Source: GWA2-66-18 sp964537395
GTDB lineage: Bacteria > Elusimicrobiota > Elusimicrobia > UBA1565 > UBA9628
Length of the DNA: 64,000 bases
Assembly: GCA_964537395.1 (NCBI GenBank)
Contig: CAZIBN010000007.1
Location: forward strand, 5,364 to 69,363
Reading direction: 5' to 3'
The notes beneath the pieces are model-generated. The model ran no database searches and was not told the origin of the DNA. It was given only the letters and a program-made list of their open reading frames with translations. Below, in pieces: positions 1 to 7,190 of this stretch. Every line of letters begins with the position of its first letter. Position 1 is the first letter of the stretch. A program made the position numbers and the translations under genes.

Positions 1-1
1 G

Positions 2-880
2 AACGACGTGTTCACGCGCGACGAGTCCAAGCGCGTGTTCGGCCTCCTCGCCGCCGGCGCGCCCCTCGGCTCGATCGCGGGCGCCTTCCTGATGAAGATG
101 GTCGTGGGCTCGATGGGGCCGATCCCGATGCTGATGGTCGCGGCGGGCATTTTCGCGGCGGTGCTCCCGATCTTCTTCTTCATGGAGAGCCGCTCCAAAG
201 AGCGCGGCGCCAAGCCCGCCCCCGCTTCGACGGCCGCCGCGGCCGTGCCCGAGACGGGGATCCTCAAGACCATCCTGGCCTCGCCGTTCCTGATCTTCCT
301 GACCGTCGTCGTCGCCCTCGAGCGCCTGGTCCCCGACATCACCAACTATCTGTACAGCGTCGCGGCGTCCGCCGCCTACGCGGGCGACCCGAAAGGCATG
401 GCCCAGATGTTCGCCAACGTGAACTTCTACACGAGCATCGCCTCGTTCACCGCGAGCAGCCTTCTCGTCGGGCTGACCTTGCGCAAGATCGGCACCGGCG
501 GCAGCCTGATGACGGCCGGGCTCGTGAACCTGGCCCTGTTCGCGCTGTACCCCTTCATGCCCACGCTCGGCGTCGCGGCGCTGTTCTTCGGCCTCGACGG
601 CGTGACGCGCTACACCTGGTTCAAGACCGCGAAGGAGTCCACCTACGCGGCGACCGACCGCGACACGATCTACCGCGTGAAGGCCTTCATCGAGATGTTC
701 GTCTACCGCTTCGCCCGCGGCCTCGCCGGCCTGCTCCTCCTCGGCGTGGCGTGGCTTCAGGGCGGCCCGACCGGCGCGGCCTTGCTCGGCATACCGCTCG
801 CGCTGCTGTGGCTGTACGCCTCCTGGCGCATGGGCCGCGAGCACAAGAAGCTCGAAGCCGCGAACGAAGCGAAGAAGTAG
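2..880 (+). CDS. NTT/MFS-type membrane transporter, 3' part
   Basis: The reading frame is open from the left window edge, so the 5' end of the gene lies outside; the GTG at 8 is only the first start-like codon visible. The protein is polytopic, with about seven or eight hydrophobic segments visible. The opening stretch TRDESKRVFGLLAAGAPLGS resembles the loop region of ADP/ATP-translocase-like (NTT/AAA family) and related MFS carriers, in which a charged DESKR-type loop precedes a Gly/Ala-rich helix. The substrate cannot be told; nucleotide transport is one possibility, an uncharacterised MFS role another. The gene ends just before a 66-bp palindromic repeat. Confidence 0.6.
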   Translation, partial: NDVFTRDESKRVFGLLAAGAPLGSIAGAFLMKMVVGSMGPIPMLMVAAGIFAAVLPIFFFMESRSKERGAKPAPASTAAAAVPETGILKTILASPFLIFLTVVVALERLVPDITNYLYSVAASAAYAGDPKGMAQMFANVNFYTSIASFTASSLLVGLTLRKIGTGGSLMTAGLVNLALFALYPFMPTLGVAALFFGLDGVTRYTWFKTAKESTYAATDRDTIYRVKAFIEMFVYRFARGLAGLLLLGVAWLQGGPTGAALLGIPLALLWLYASWRMGREHKKLEAANEAKK

Positions 881-946
881 GTGTCAGGCCTACCGGTAGT
901 TACAGTATTGAAGCGGCCAAACTGTAATTACCGGTAGGCCTGACAC
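881..946. repeat. Palindromic intergenic repeat, GTGTCAGGC-end family
   Basis: The 26-bp arms 881-906 and 921-946 are inverted copies with one mismatch and a 14-nt spacer. The outer nine bases GTGTCAGGC are identical to those of the element at 13396-13480, while the inner arm sequence is completely different. It starts directly after the stop codon of the preceding gene. Confidence 0.85.
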
Positions 947-970
947 CATGAATGGCTGAAGAAGTGGTAT

Positions 971-992
971 CATATTCGTATAAACGAATATG
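971..992 (+). promoter_or_regulatory. Probable ArsR operator overlapping the arsR start
   Basis: The perfect 8-bp inverted repeat CATATTCG/CGAATATG has a 6-nt centre TATAAA that itself resembles a -10 hexamer (979-984). The right arm includes the arsR ATG. ArsR-family repressors bind such AT-rich dyads over their own promoters, so autorepression by steric block is inferred. Confidence 0.7.
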
Positions 993-1325
993 AATGAGCT
1001 TCTGTTCAAGGCCTTCGCCGATCCGACGCGCCTGCGCCTCCTGGGCCTTTTGTCGGGACGAGAGGTGTGCGTCTGCGATCTTATGGCCGTCTTGGGCGCG
1101 CCGCAGTCCAAGGTCTCGCAGCATCTGGCGTTCCTTCGTTCCGCGGGGCTTGTCGTTTTCCGTCAGGAGGGAAAATGGCGGCATTACGCGTTGGCCAAGC
1201 CCGCGGGCCGCGTGCACGCCCGCCTGGTGGGCTGCCTCGAGGAGTGCTTTTCCGAGATTGGCGACTTGAAGCTCGACCGTGCGAAGCTCAGGAAGATACT
1301 GCGCGCCAAGGAGAAGTGCTCATGA
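990..1325 (+). CDS. arsR: ArsR-family metalloregulatory repressor
   Basis: This 111-residue winged-helix repressor has the expected length for ArsR. Residues 26-30 read CVCDL, the Cys-x-Cys-Asp type arsenite-binding motif of the alpha-3 helix, followed by the recognition helix around QSKVSQHLAFLR (about 39-50). The predicted role is to release the ars operator on binding As(III) or Sb(III). The ATG at 990 lies inside the dyad operator and has no Shine-Dalgarno sequence; a TATAAA hexamer ends six bases earlier, so the message is probably leaderless. It is the first gene of arsR-arsC-acr3, and its stop codon overlaps the arsC start (ATGA). Confidence 0.92.
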   Translation: MNELLFKAFADPTRLRLLGLLSGREVCVCDLMAVLGAPQSKVSQHLAFLRSAGLVVFRQEGKWRHYALAKPAGRVHARLVGCLEECFSEIGDLKLDRAKLRKILRAKEKCS

Positions 1326-1732
1326 ATCGCCTGCCGACCGTCCTTTTTGTGTGCATCGAGAACTCCTGCCGGTCCCAGATGGCCGAGGGCTTCGCCCGGC
1401 GCCACGGCGCGGGAAAGGTCGCGGCCTGGAGCTCGGGCTCGCGGCCCAGCGGAAAGGTCAACGAGACGGCGATCGCGCTCATGGAGGAGAAGGGCGTGGA
1501 CATGTCCTCGCACCGCTCCAAGGGCCTGGCCGAGCTCCCGGCCCAGAAGTGGGACTATGTGATCACCATGGGCTGCGGCGACGCCTGCCCCTTCGTGCCC
1601 TCGCGGGGCAAGGAGGACTGGGCGATCCCCGATCCCAAGCATCTGTCCCCCGATGAGTTCCGCAAGGTCCGCGACCTGGTCGAGAGCAAGGTCAAGGATC
1701 TCATCGCGCGGGCCGTCAAGGCGGGCGCATGA
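1322..1732 (+). CDS. arsC: Arsenate reductase, LMW-phosphatase type
   Basis: The 136-residue protein has the low-molecular-weight tyrosine phosphatase fold. The P-loop CIENSCR (a CX5R motif, about residues 11-17) begins with the nucleophilic Cys, and a Cys pair further on (MGCGDACP, about 82-88) fits the thioredoxin-coupled ArsC family, which relays a disulfide. It would reduce arsenate to arsenite for export by the next gene. The ATG overlaps the arsR stop and its own stop overlaps the acr3 start, both as ATGA, so the three genes are translationally coupled. Confidence 0.92.
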   Translation: MNRLPTVLFVCIENSCRSQMAEGFARRHGAGKVAAWSSGSRPSGKVNETAIALMEEKGVDMSSHRSKGLAELPAQKWDYVITMGCGDACPFVPSRGKEDWAIPDPKHLSPDEFRKVRDLVESKVKDLIARAVKAGA

Positions 1733-2760
1733 CCGGCGCCAAGCTGTCGTTTCTGGACCGATACCTCACGGGCTGGATCTTCGGTGCGATGGCTTTGGGC
1801 GTGGGGCTGGGCTATTTCCTTCCGGGGGTGCCGGCTTTCGTCAATCGCTTCCAGATCGGGACGACGAACATCCCGATCGCGATCGGCCTCATCCTGATGA
1901 TGTATCCGCCGCTGGCCAAGGTGCGCTATGAGGAGCTCGGCGAGGTGTTCCGGGATAAGAAGGTCCTGACGCTCTCTCTCGTGCAGAACTGGTTCGTCGG
2001 CCCCGTCCTGATGTTCGTCCTGGCCGTGGTTTTTCTGCGCGGCTATCCCGAATACATGGTGGGCCTGATCATGATCGGCCTGGCGCGCTGCATCGCCATG
2101 GTCATCGTCTGGAACGAGCTCGCCGAGGGAGACAGCCAATACGCGGCGGGGCTTGTGGCCTTGAACAGCGTGTTCCAGGTCCTCTTCTACAGCCTCTACG
2201 CCTGGTTCTTCATCACGATATTGCTTCCGATGGTCGGGCAGTCCGGCTCCGTGGTCGACGTCGGCGTCGGAGACATCGCACGGAGCGTGTTCATCTATCT
2301 GGGCGTTCCTTTCCTGGCCGGGATGGCGACGCGGTGGGCGCTGCTGCGTTCGAAGGGGAAAGAGTGGTACGAGTCCGTCTTCATCCCGCGCGTCAGCCCG
2401 CTGACCTTGCTGTCTCTGCTCTTCACCATCGTGGTCATGTTCAGCCTCAAGGGCAAGCTCATCGTGAGCCTTCCCCTTGATGTCCTGCGCATCGCGCTGC
2501 CGCTTCTGATCTATTTCGCGGTGATGTTCCTCCTCAGCTTCTGGATGGGGCGCAAGGCGGGGGCGGATTACTCAAGGACGGCGACCCTCGCTTTCACCGC
2601 CGCCGGCAACAATTTCGAGCTGGCCATCGCTGTGGCCGTGGCCGTGTTCGGCATCGACTCCGGGCAGGCCTTCGCCGCGGTCATAGGCCCGCTGGTCGAG
2701 GTGCCGGCCCTCATCCTGCTGGTGGACGCATCCTTGTTCTTTAAAAAACGTTTCTTCTGA
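1729..2760 (+). CDS. acr3: Arsenite efflux permease, ACR3 family
   Basis: The 343-residue protein has about ten transmembrane segments, the usual size for ACR3. The segment GLARCIAMVIVWNELA (about 121-136) holds the conserved Cys and downstream Asn/Glu of the family. It would extrude As(III), completing resistance with ArsR and ArsC. It starts on the ATGA overlap with arsC and ends seven bases before the convergent TauE-type gene. The whole operon is compact and shows no sign of a neighbouring mobile element. Confidence 0.93.
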   Translation: MTGAKLSFLDRYLTGWIFGAMALGVGLGYFLPGVPAFVNRFQIGTTNIPIAIGLILMMYPPLAKVRYEELGEVFRDKKVLTLSLVQNWFVGPVLMFVLAVVFLRGYPEYMVGLIMIGLARCIAMVIVWNELAEGDSQYAAGLVALNSVFQVLFYSLYAWFFITILLPMVGQSGSVVDVGVGDIARSVFIYLGVPFLAGMATRWALLRSKGKEWYESVFIPRVSPLTLLSLLFTIVVMFSLKGKLIVSLPLDVLRIALPLLIYFAVMFLLSFWMGRKAGADYSRTATLAFTAAGNNFELAIAVAVAVFGIDSGQAFAAVIGPLVEVPALILLVDASLFFKKRFF

Positions 2761-2767
2761 GCTCGCT

Positions 2768-3481
2768 TCAGGCGAAGATGAGCTTAAAGCCGGCGATGGC
2801 GAGGACGACGGCCAGCAGGCGCTTGATCGCGGCATGCGGCAGACGCGTGCTGCCGAGGTAGGAGCCCGCGGCCCCTCCGGCCAGCGCGGCAAGGGCGAGC
2901 GGCCAGGCGACGTTCGGAATGGAGCCGGTCTTGCTGAGATAGCCGGCCAGCCCTGACATGGAATTGACGAGGATGAACGCGGCGGAGACCGCGGCGATCG
3001 TTTTCGTGCCGTCCCATCTCAGGAATATCCCGAGCGGCGTGAGGAAGATTCCGCCACCGGTGCCGGTCAGCCCGGAGAGCAGGCCGAGCCCCGCCCCGAC
3101 GCCGAGCGACACGGGCAGCGCCGGAGGCTTCGACGCCGGCTCCGCCGGAGGGTCGAGGAGAAAGCGCGCGGCGGAGGCCAGCAGGACCAGGCCGACGGCG
3201 ATCTTGAAGGCCCGGGTAGGGAGGTTGAGCCAGCCGCCGAGGAACGCGCAGGGCACGGAGGCCAGCGCGAGCGGCCAGAACAGCTTCCAGGAAAAGTGGC
3301 CGGCGCGCCGGAACTGCCACGAGGCGATCGTCGCGACGAGGATGTTGAGCGCCAGCGCCGTCGGCTTGACGATATCGGGCGCCAGGCCGAACAAGGTCAT
3401 CACGGCGATATAGCCGGACGCTCCCGCGTGTCCCACGCACGAATAAAGAAAAGCGACGGCAAACACCGCGATGGCCAGCAA
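2768..3481 (-). CDS. TauE/SafE-family (TSUP) membrane exporter
   Basis: The 237-residue protein has about eight hydrophobic segments. The N-terminal FLYSCVGHAGASGYIA and a second Gly-rich repeat around GLTGTGGGIFLTPLG are the duplicated signature loops of the TSUP family, which exports sulfite, sulfonates or organosulfur anions. The substrate is not determined by sequence. It follows a single-domain response regulator on the same strand with a 3-nt gap, so the two are probably co-transcribed. It converges with acr3. Confidence 0.85.
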   Translation of the reverse strand: MLAIAVFAVAFLYSCVGHAGASGYIAVMTLFGLAPDIVKPTALALNILVATIASWQFRRAGHFSWKLFWPLALASVPCAFLGGWLNLPTRAFKIAVGLVLLASAARFLLDPPAEPASKPPALPVSLGVGAGLGLLSGLTGTGGGIFLTPLGIFLRWDGTKTIAAVSAAFILVNSMSGLAGYLSKTGSIPNVAWPLALAALAGGAAGSYLGSTRLPHAAIKRLLAVVLAIAGFKLIFA

Positions 3482-3484
3482 GAT

Positions 3485-3883
3485 CTATAAACGCGCGGAC
3501 CAGCTGTTCGGGTCGAGCATCTCCCGGACCATCGTCACGAGGGCATCCATGTCCATCGGCTTGCGGAGGAAGCGCACGCGCGGCTCGGGGGGGATCTGGC
3601 TGGCGAAGCGCACGGCCTCCGTGCCGCTGATGAACAGCACCGGGAGCAGATTCGTTTCCTGCCGGGCGCGCAGGTCGGCGAGCAGCTGGACGCCGGTCTT
3701 GCGCGGCATCTGATAGTCGAGGATCGCGAGATCGGGATTCTCCTCGAGCGCGATGCGTTCGGCGGCCAACGGGTCGTGGCAGACGATGACGTCGTGGCCC
3801 TCGCCCGCGAGGCATTCCCGCAGGACTGCGGTCAGGGCCTCTTCATCGTCGACCACGAGTATCTTTGCCATCAGGTAGAGCAT
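3485..3883 (-). CDS. Single-domain response regulator (CheY-like)
   Basis: The 132-residue receiver domain starts at MLYLMAKILVVDDEEA. The acidic pair DDE is near residues 12-14, the phospho-acceptor Asp is in LAILDYQMP, the Thr/Ser switch is in LFISGTE, and the Lys is in FLRKPMD. The frame is open for another 74 codons upstream, but I chose the ATG at 3883 because AGAGGT lies just upstream and the conserved fold begins there. There is no output domain. It is divergent from the hybrid histidine kinase at 3966, which makes that kinase a plausible partner. Confidence 0.88.
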   Translation of the reverse strand: MLYLMAKILVVDDEEALTAVLRECLAGEGHDVIVCHDPLAAERIALEENPDLAILDYQMPRKTGVQLLADLRARQETNLLPVLFISGTEAVRFASQIPPEPRVRFLRKPMDMDALVTMVREMLDPNSWSARL

Positions 3884-3929
3884 AAAGACCTCTTGCGGCG
3901 CCGTCAAGTGCAGTGTGACCATACCGTGC

Positions 3930-3958
3930 TTGCGGGCACGCCTGGCGAGGGGTACACT
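3930..3958 (+). promoter_or_regulatory. Sigma70-type promoter of the hybrid kinase
   Basis: TTGCGG (3930-3935), a 17-bp spacer and TACACT (3953-3958) end seven bases before the GTG start at 3966, predicting a leaderless transcript. Confidence 0.65.
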
Positions 3959-3965
3959 ATGAAGC

Positions 3966-5543
3966 GTGAAATTCCCCGTGCCGAGCGGCGAATCCGGATT
4001 CCTCGAATCGATCATCGATACGGTGGACGACCCTGTTTTCGTCAAGAACCGCGACCATCGCTGGGTGCTTTTCAACCAGGCGTTCGTCGTCCTTCTCGGG
4101 CACACGCGCGAGCAGCTCCTGGGAAAGTCGGATTACGATTTCTTCCCGAAGGCCCAGGCCGATGTGTTCCGGAGGCAGGACGAGCTCGTCTTCGAGACGG
4201 GCCGTGAGAACTCCAATGAGGAGACTTTGACCGACGCGCAGGGGATGACCCATGTGCTGGTCACCAGGAAGAACCTTTGGACCTCGCCGGGCGGAGAGAA
4301 ATACCTTGTTGGCGTGATCCGGGACATCACCGCGCTCGTTGGCGCGGCCGATGACGCCAAGCTGAGCAAAGAGCGGCTGTTCCGCGCGCATAAGCTGGAG
4401 ACGCTGGGGAATGTGGCCGGCGGCGTGGCGCACGACTTCAATAATCTGCTCACGGCCATACGCGGCAGCGCGGGCCTTCTGCTCGAGAGCCTTCCGGCCA
4501 ACCACCCGTCTCGCGTCGAGGCCGAGGAAGTCCTGCGCGCCGCGGAGCATGCCGCGACGCTGACGGCGAGGCTTCTGTCATTCAGCCGGCGTCCCGACGG
4601 CATGCCGCGGCCCGTGGATCTTGCTGAGATCGTGAAGGGCATGCAAGAGGTGCTCCGGCGGCTGCTGCCCTCCAGCGTGGCATTGGATCTGGTCCTGCCG
4701 GAGAAGCTGGGCTCGGTCCTCGCCGATCCGGGGCTCATCGAGCAGGTGCTGCTTAATCTCGTCGTCAACGCCGGGGAGGCCCTGCCTAAGGGCGGAAACG
4801 TCACGATCGAGCTTGCGGGCGCGCCGAAAGGCGGGGCCGGTGTCGCCGGACCCTGCGTTCGTCTCACCGTGCGCGATGACGGGGCCGGGATGACCGAAAA
4901 GGTCCGCGCGCGCATCTTCGAGCCGTTCTTCACGACCAAGGAGAGCGGAAGCGGCCTCGGGCTCTCGACGGTCGCTGAGACCGTTCGCCGCAACGCGGGG
5001 GCCGTCGAGGTCGTCAGCGCGCCGGGCAAAGGCACCTCCTTCCACGTTTACTGGCCGTTGTGCGCGGGCAAGGCCGCGCCCGTCAAAAAAGCGAGAAGCG
5101 GGTCGAAGCCTGGGCAAGGACGCGGGCGGGCTCTCGTCGTCGACGATGACGATGCGGTGCGCCGCTTCCTGGTGCGCTGCCTGGAGAAGGAGGGCTACGA
5201 GGTCCTGTCCGCGAGAGAGCCTGTCGAGGCGCTGCGGATCGGCGATGCCAACGAAGGCCTCTTCGACCTGCTTGTGATCGACGTCGTGATGCCGCGGATG
5301 CGCGGGCCGGAGCTGGCTGCTCGCCTGCGCTTGCGCCAGCGCGAGGCGCGGGTGCTGTTCACCTCGGGCCGGCGTCGCGAGGATTGCGGCCTTCCCGAAG
5401 GCGAGGCGGCCGAATTCCTGGCAAAGCCCTTCTCGGCGAGAGATCTGACCGGGATCGTCAGCGGCGCGCGGCTCGGCGCAGGCGGTCCATCACGGCGCGC
5501 CCGACGCCCCGGTCCGGCACGGTCTCGACGTAAAGCGTCCTGA
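3966..5543 (+). CDS. Hybrid sensor histidine kinase, PAS-HisKA-HATPase-REC
   Basis: The 525-residue protein is soluble, with no membrane segment. A PAS domain spans about 10-125. The H-box GGVAHDFNNLL has the phospho-acceptor His at 156. The catalytic domain has the N-box around VLLNLVVNAGEAL, and the G1 and G2 boxes DDGAGM and GSGLGLS. A C-terminal receiver domain carries its Asp at about 439 in LLVIDVVMP and the Lys in LAKPFS. The GTG start is supported by the promoter hexamer seven bases upstream and by the PAS domain beginning immediately. It lies divergent to the single-domain regulator at 3485-3883. Its last 86 bases overlap the end of the convergent Sua5 gene. Confidence 0.88.
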   Translation: MKFPVPSGESGFLESIIDTVDDPVFVKNRDHRWVLFNQAFVVLLGHTREQLLGKSDYDFFPKAQADVFRRQDELVFETGRENSNEETLTDAQGMTHVLVTRKNLWTSPGGEKYLVGVIRDITALVGAADDAKLSKERLFRAHKLETLGNVAGGVAHDFNNLLTAIRGSAGLLLESLPANHPSRVEAEEVLRAAEHAATLTARLLSFSRRPDGMPRPVDLAEIVKGMQEVLRRLLPSSVALDLVLPEKLGSVLADPGLIEQVLLNLVVNAGEALPKGGNVTIELAGAPKGGAGVAGPCVRLTVRDDGAGMTEKVRARIFEPFFTTKESGSGLGLSTVAETVRRNAGAVEVVSAPGKGTSFHVYWPLCAGKAAPVKKARSGSKPGQGRGRALVVDDDDAVRRFLVRCLEKEGYEVLSAREPVEALRIGDANEGLFDLLVIDVVMPRMRGPELAARLRLRQREARVLFTSGRRREDCGLPEGEAAEFLAKPFSARDLTGIVSGARLGAGGPSRRARRPGPARSRRKAS

Positions 5544-6432
5544 CGCCCGCGGCTTCGGCGTCGCGCAGCGCCGAGAACAGCGCGGCCGCGTAGGGTCCCG
5601 CTCCGCCGCGTACGCGCACGGCGAACGCGGGACGCCGCCCCGGCCACGGCGCACGGTGCACGAGCCCGGCGCCCGCGCCGGACAGGCCGGCCAACGCTCC
5701 GCGCCGGATGAGCGCCGGCGGAACAAGGATCACACGGCACGATGGCGCGTAATGGCGGTGTTTGGTTCCGGGAGATAAAGGGGAGGAGCCTCCCGGAATC
5801 CGCAGGGGGGCGCCGGCCGCGCGGGAGATCGATTCTGCGGTCAAAGTCCCATGGCGCAGGACGACGGGCCGTTTCCCGCGCGCGTCCACGATCGCCGACT
5901 CGAGGCCTTTGCGGCAGGGCCCGCCGTCGAGTATGAGGGCCACGCGTCCGCGCAGGTCGCGCAGGACATGCGCCGCGGTCGTCGGGCTCGGACGTCCTGA
6001 GAGGTTCGCCGAGGGCGCGGCGATCGGCTCGCCGAGGGCGCGGATCAGGGCGCGCGCCGTGGGATGGCCGGGGCAACGCACGGCGACGGTGCTCCCGCCT
6101 GCCGTGACGGCGCCGGGGACGCGCGCCGACTTCTCGAGTATCAAGGTGAGCGGGCCCGGCCAGAACGCGTCCATCAGGCGGCGCGCCAGCGGCGTCACCC
6201 GCTTGACGACGTCCGCGAGCATGGCCTCATCGCTGACGTGCACGATCAGGGGGTTGTCCGAGGGGCGTCCCTTCGCCTTGTAGACGCGGCGCGCGGCGGA
6301 TGCATCGTAGGCGCGGGCGCCGAGCCCGTAGACGGTCTCCGTCGGGAAGGCGACCAGGCCGCCGCTATTGAGAAGTGCGACGGCCGCAGCCAGGCTCTCT
6401 TTGCTCGGCCGGAGCACGCGCGTGCGGATCAC
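5458..6432 (-). CDS. sua5: Threonylcarbamoyl-AMP synthase, Sua5 type
   Basis: The 324-residue enzyme makes threonylcarbamoyl-AMP from Thr, bicarbonate and ATP for the tRNA t6A37 modification. The YrdC domain fills about 1-210, with FPTETVYGLG (about 29-38), the K-x-R stretch KAKGRPSDNPL and APSANLSG. The C-terminal Sua5 domain follows after SPGTKHRHYAP, the linker typical of the long Sua5 form rather than the short TsaC form. It starts on the end of the PAP2 gene (4-base overlap). It overlaps the histidine kinase tail to tail by 86 bases, an unusually long overlap. Confidence 0.93.
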   Translation of the reverse strand: MIRTRVLRPSKESLAAAVALLNSGGLVAFPTETVYGLGARAYDASAARRVYKAKGRPSDNPLIVHVSDEAMLADVVKRVTPLARRLMDAFWPGPLTLILEKSARVPGAVTAGGSTVAVRCPGHPTARALIRALGEPIAAPSANLSGRPSPTTAAHVLRDLRGRVALILDGGPCRKGLESAIVDARGKRPVVLRHGTLTAESISRAAGAPLRIPGGSSPLSPGTKHRHYAPSCRVILVPPALIRRGALAGLSGAGAGLVHRAPWPGRRPAFAVRVRGGAGPYAAALFSALRDAEAAGVRTLYVETVPDRGVGRAVMDRLRRAARR

Positions 6433-7094
6433 GGCAGGGTGGCTTTGACGCGCGCCAGCTCGGCGAGGAAGTCGCCTTCCTTCAGCACGCGCGCGCAGAT
6501 CCGGGCCCCGAGATCCTGGCCGGCGGCGACGTCGCTGGGGTGATGCACTCCGGCGATGACGCGAAGGTCGCCCGCGTCACGGCCATGGGAGGCGAGTATG
6601 CCCGCGCGGTCCGGGAACAGGCGGCCCAGGACGCAGGCGTCGAAGACGCCGGCCGCGGCGTGGGTGCTCGGGTAGGACGTAGCGCCTCCCGGCTTCTCGA
6701 TGCAGGGCTGCACGCGCGCGTCGGCGCTGTAAGGGCGCGGACGCGCGAACTTCTTTTTGTAGTAGCCGGAGACCTTGGAGAGGAATTTCGAGGCGGCGTT
6801 CACGAACGGCGCGACGGCGTCCGCTTCGGCCTTGGATAGGATGCCTGAGGCTCCGAACAGGGACTGGAAATCGGGTATCGCCTGCCCGGCGGCGAGCGCG
6901 CATTGCTCGGGCTTGCGCTCGGCCTGGAGCTTCAGCAGCTGCTCGTAGTCCCGGTCGGACTCGGGAGTGCCGGCGGCTGGAGGCGTCGCCATCGGGAAAT
7001 CGGTCGACGGGATGTCCTGCCACGAGGCGGCGGCAGGCCCGGCGAGAAGGAGGGCTGAAAGGGCAAGGCGGGCGGGGAAGCACGCACGGTTCAT
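6429..7094 (-). CDS. Secreted PAP2-family acid phosphatase
   Basis: The 221-residue precursor has a signal peptide (about 1-23, ending GPAAA). The three phosphatase motifs are visible: KKKFARPRPY (K-x6-R-P), SYPSTHA (PSGH-like, with Ser-Thr-His) and GVHHPSDVAAG (SRx5HxxxD-like, with His and Asp). This is the class A non-specific acid phosphatase arrangement, so a periplasmic phosphomonoesterase is likely. A strong promoter (TTGACG, 16 bp, TATAAT) puts the start codon at about +1. It is divergent from the polyphosphate kinase-like gene, suggesting a loosely phosphate-related neighbourhood. Confidence 0.88.
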   Translation of the reverse strand: MNRACFPARLALSALLLAGPAAASWQDIPSTDFPMATPPAAGTPESDRDYEQLLKLQAERKPEQCALAAGQAIPDFQSLFGASGILSKAEADAVAPFVNAASKFLSKVSGYYKKKFARPRPYSADARVQPCIEKPGGATSYPSTHAAAGVFDACVLGRLFPDRAGILASHGRDAGDLRVIAGVHHPSDVAAGQDLGARICARVLKEGDFLAELARVKATLP

Positions 7095-7100
7095 GGGTTC

Positions 7101-7128
7101 ATTATACCGCGCCGGCCCCGTCCGTCAA
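7101..7128 (-). promoter_or_regulatory. Sigma70-type promoter of the PAP2 gene
   Basis: On the minus strand TTGACG (7128-7123), a 16-bp spacer and TATAAT (7106-7101) place the hexamer at -12 to -7 if the A of ATG 7094 is +1. Confidence 0.75.
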
Positions 7129-7155
7129 GGGCCCAAAACCGGGGCCCGGGCGGAG

Positions 7156-7184
7156 TTGACGGCGTGCATACGGGGGGGTATACT
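7156..7184 (+). promoter_or_regulatory. Sigma70-type promoter of the pap gene
   Basis: TTGACG (7156-7161), a 17-bp spacer and TATACT (7179-7184) lie exactly at -12 to -7 relative to ATG 7191. This near-consensus promoter fixes that start and implies a leaderless mRNA. Confidence 0.8.
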
Positions 7185-7190
7185 GCGCTC

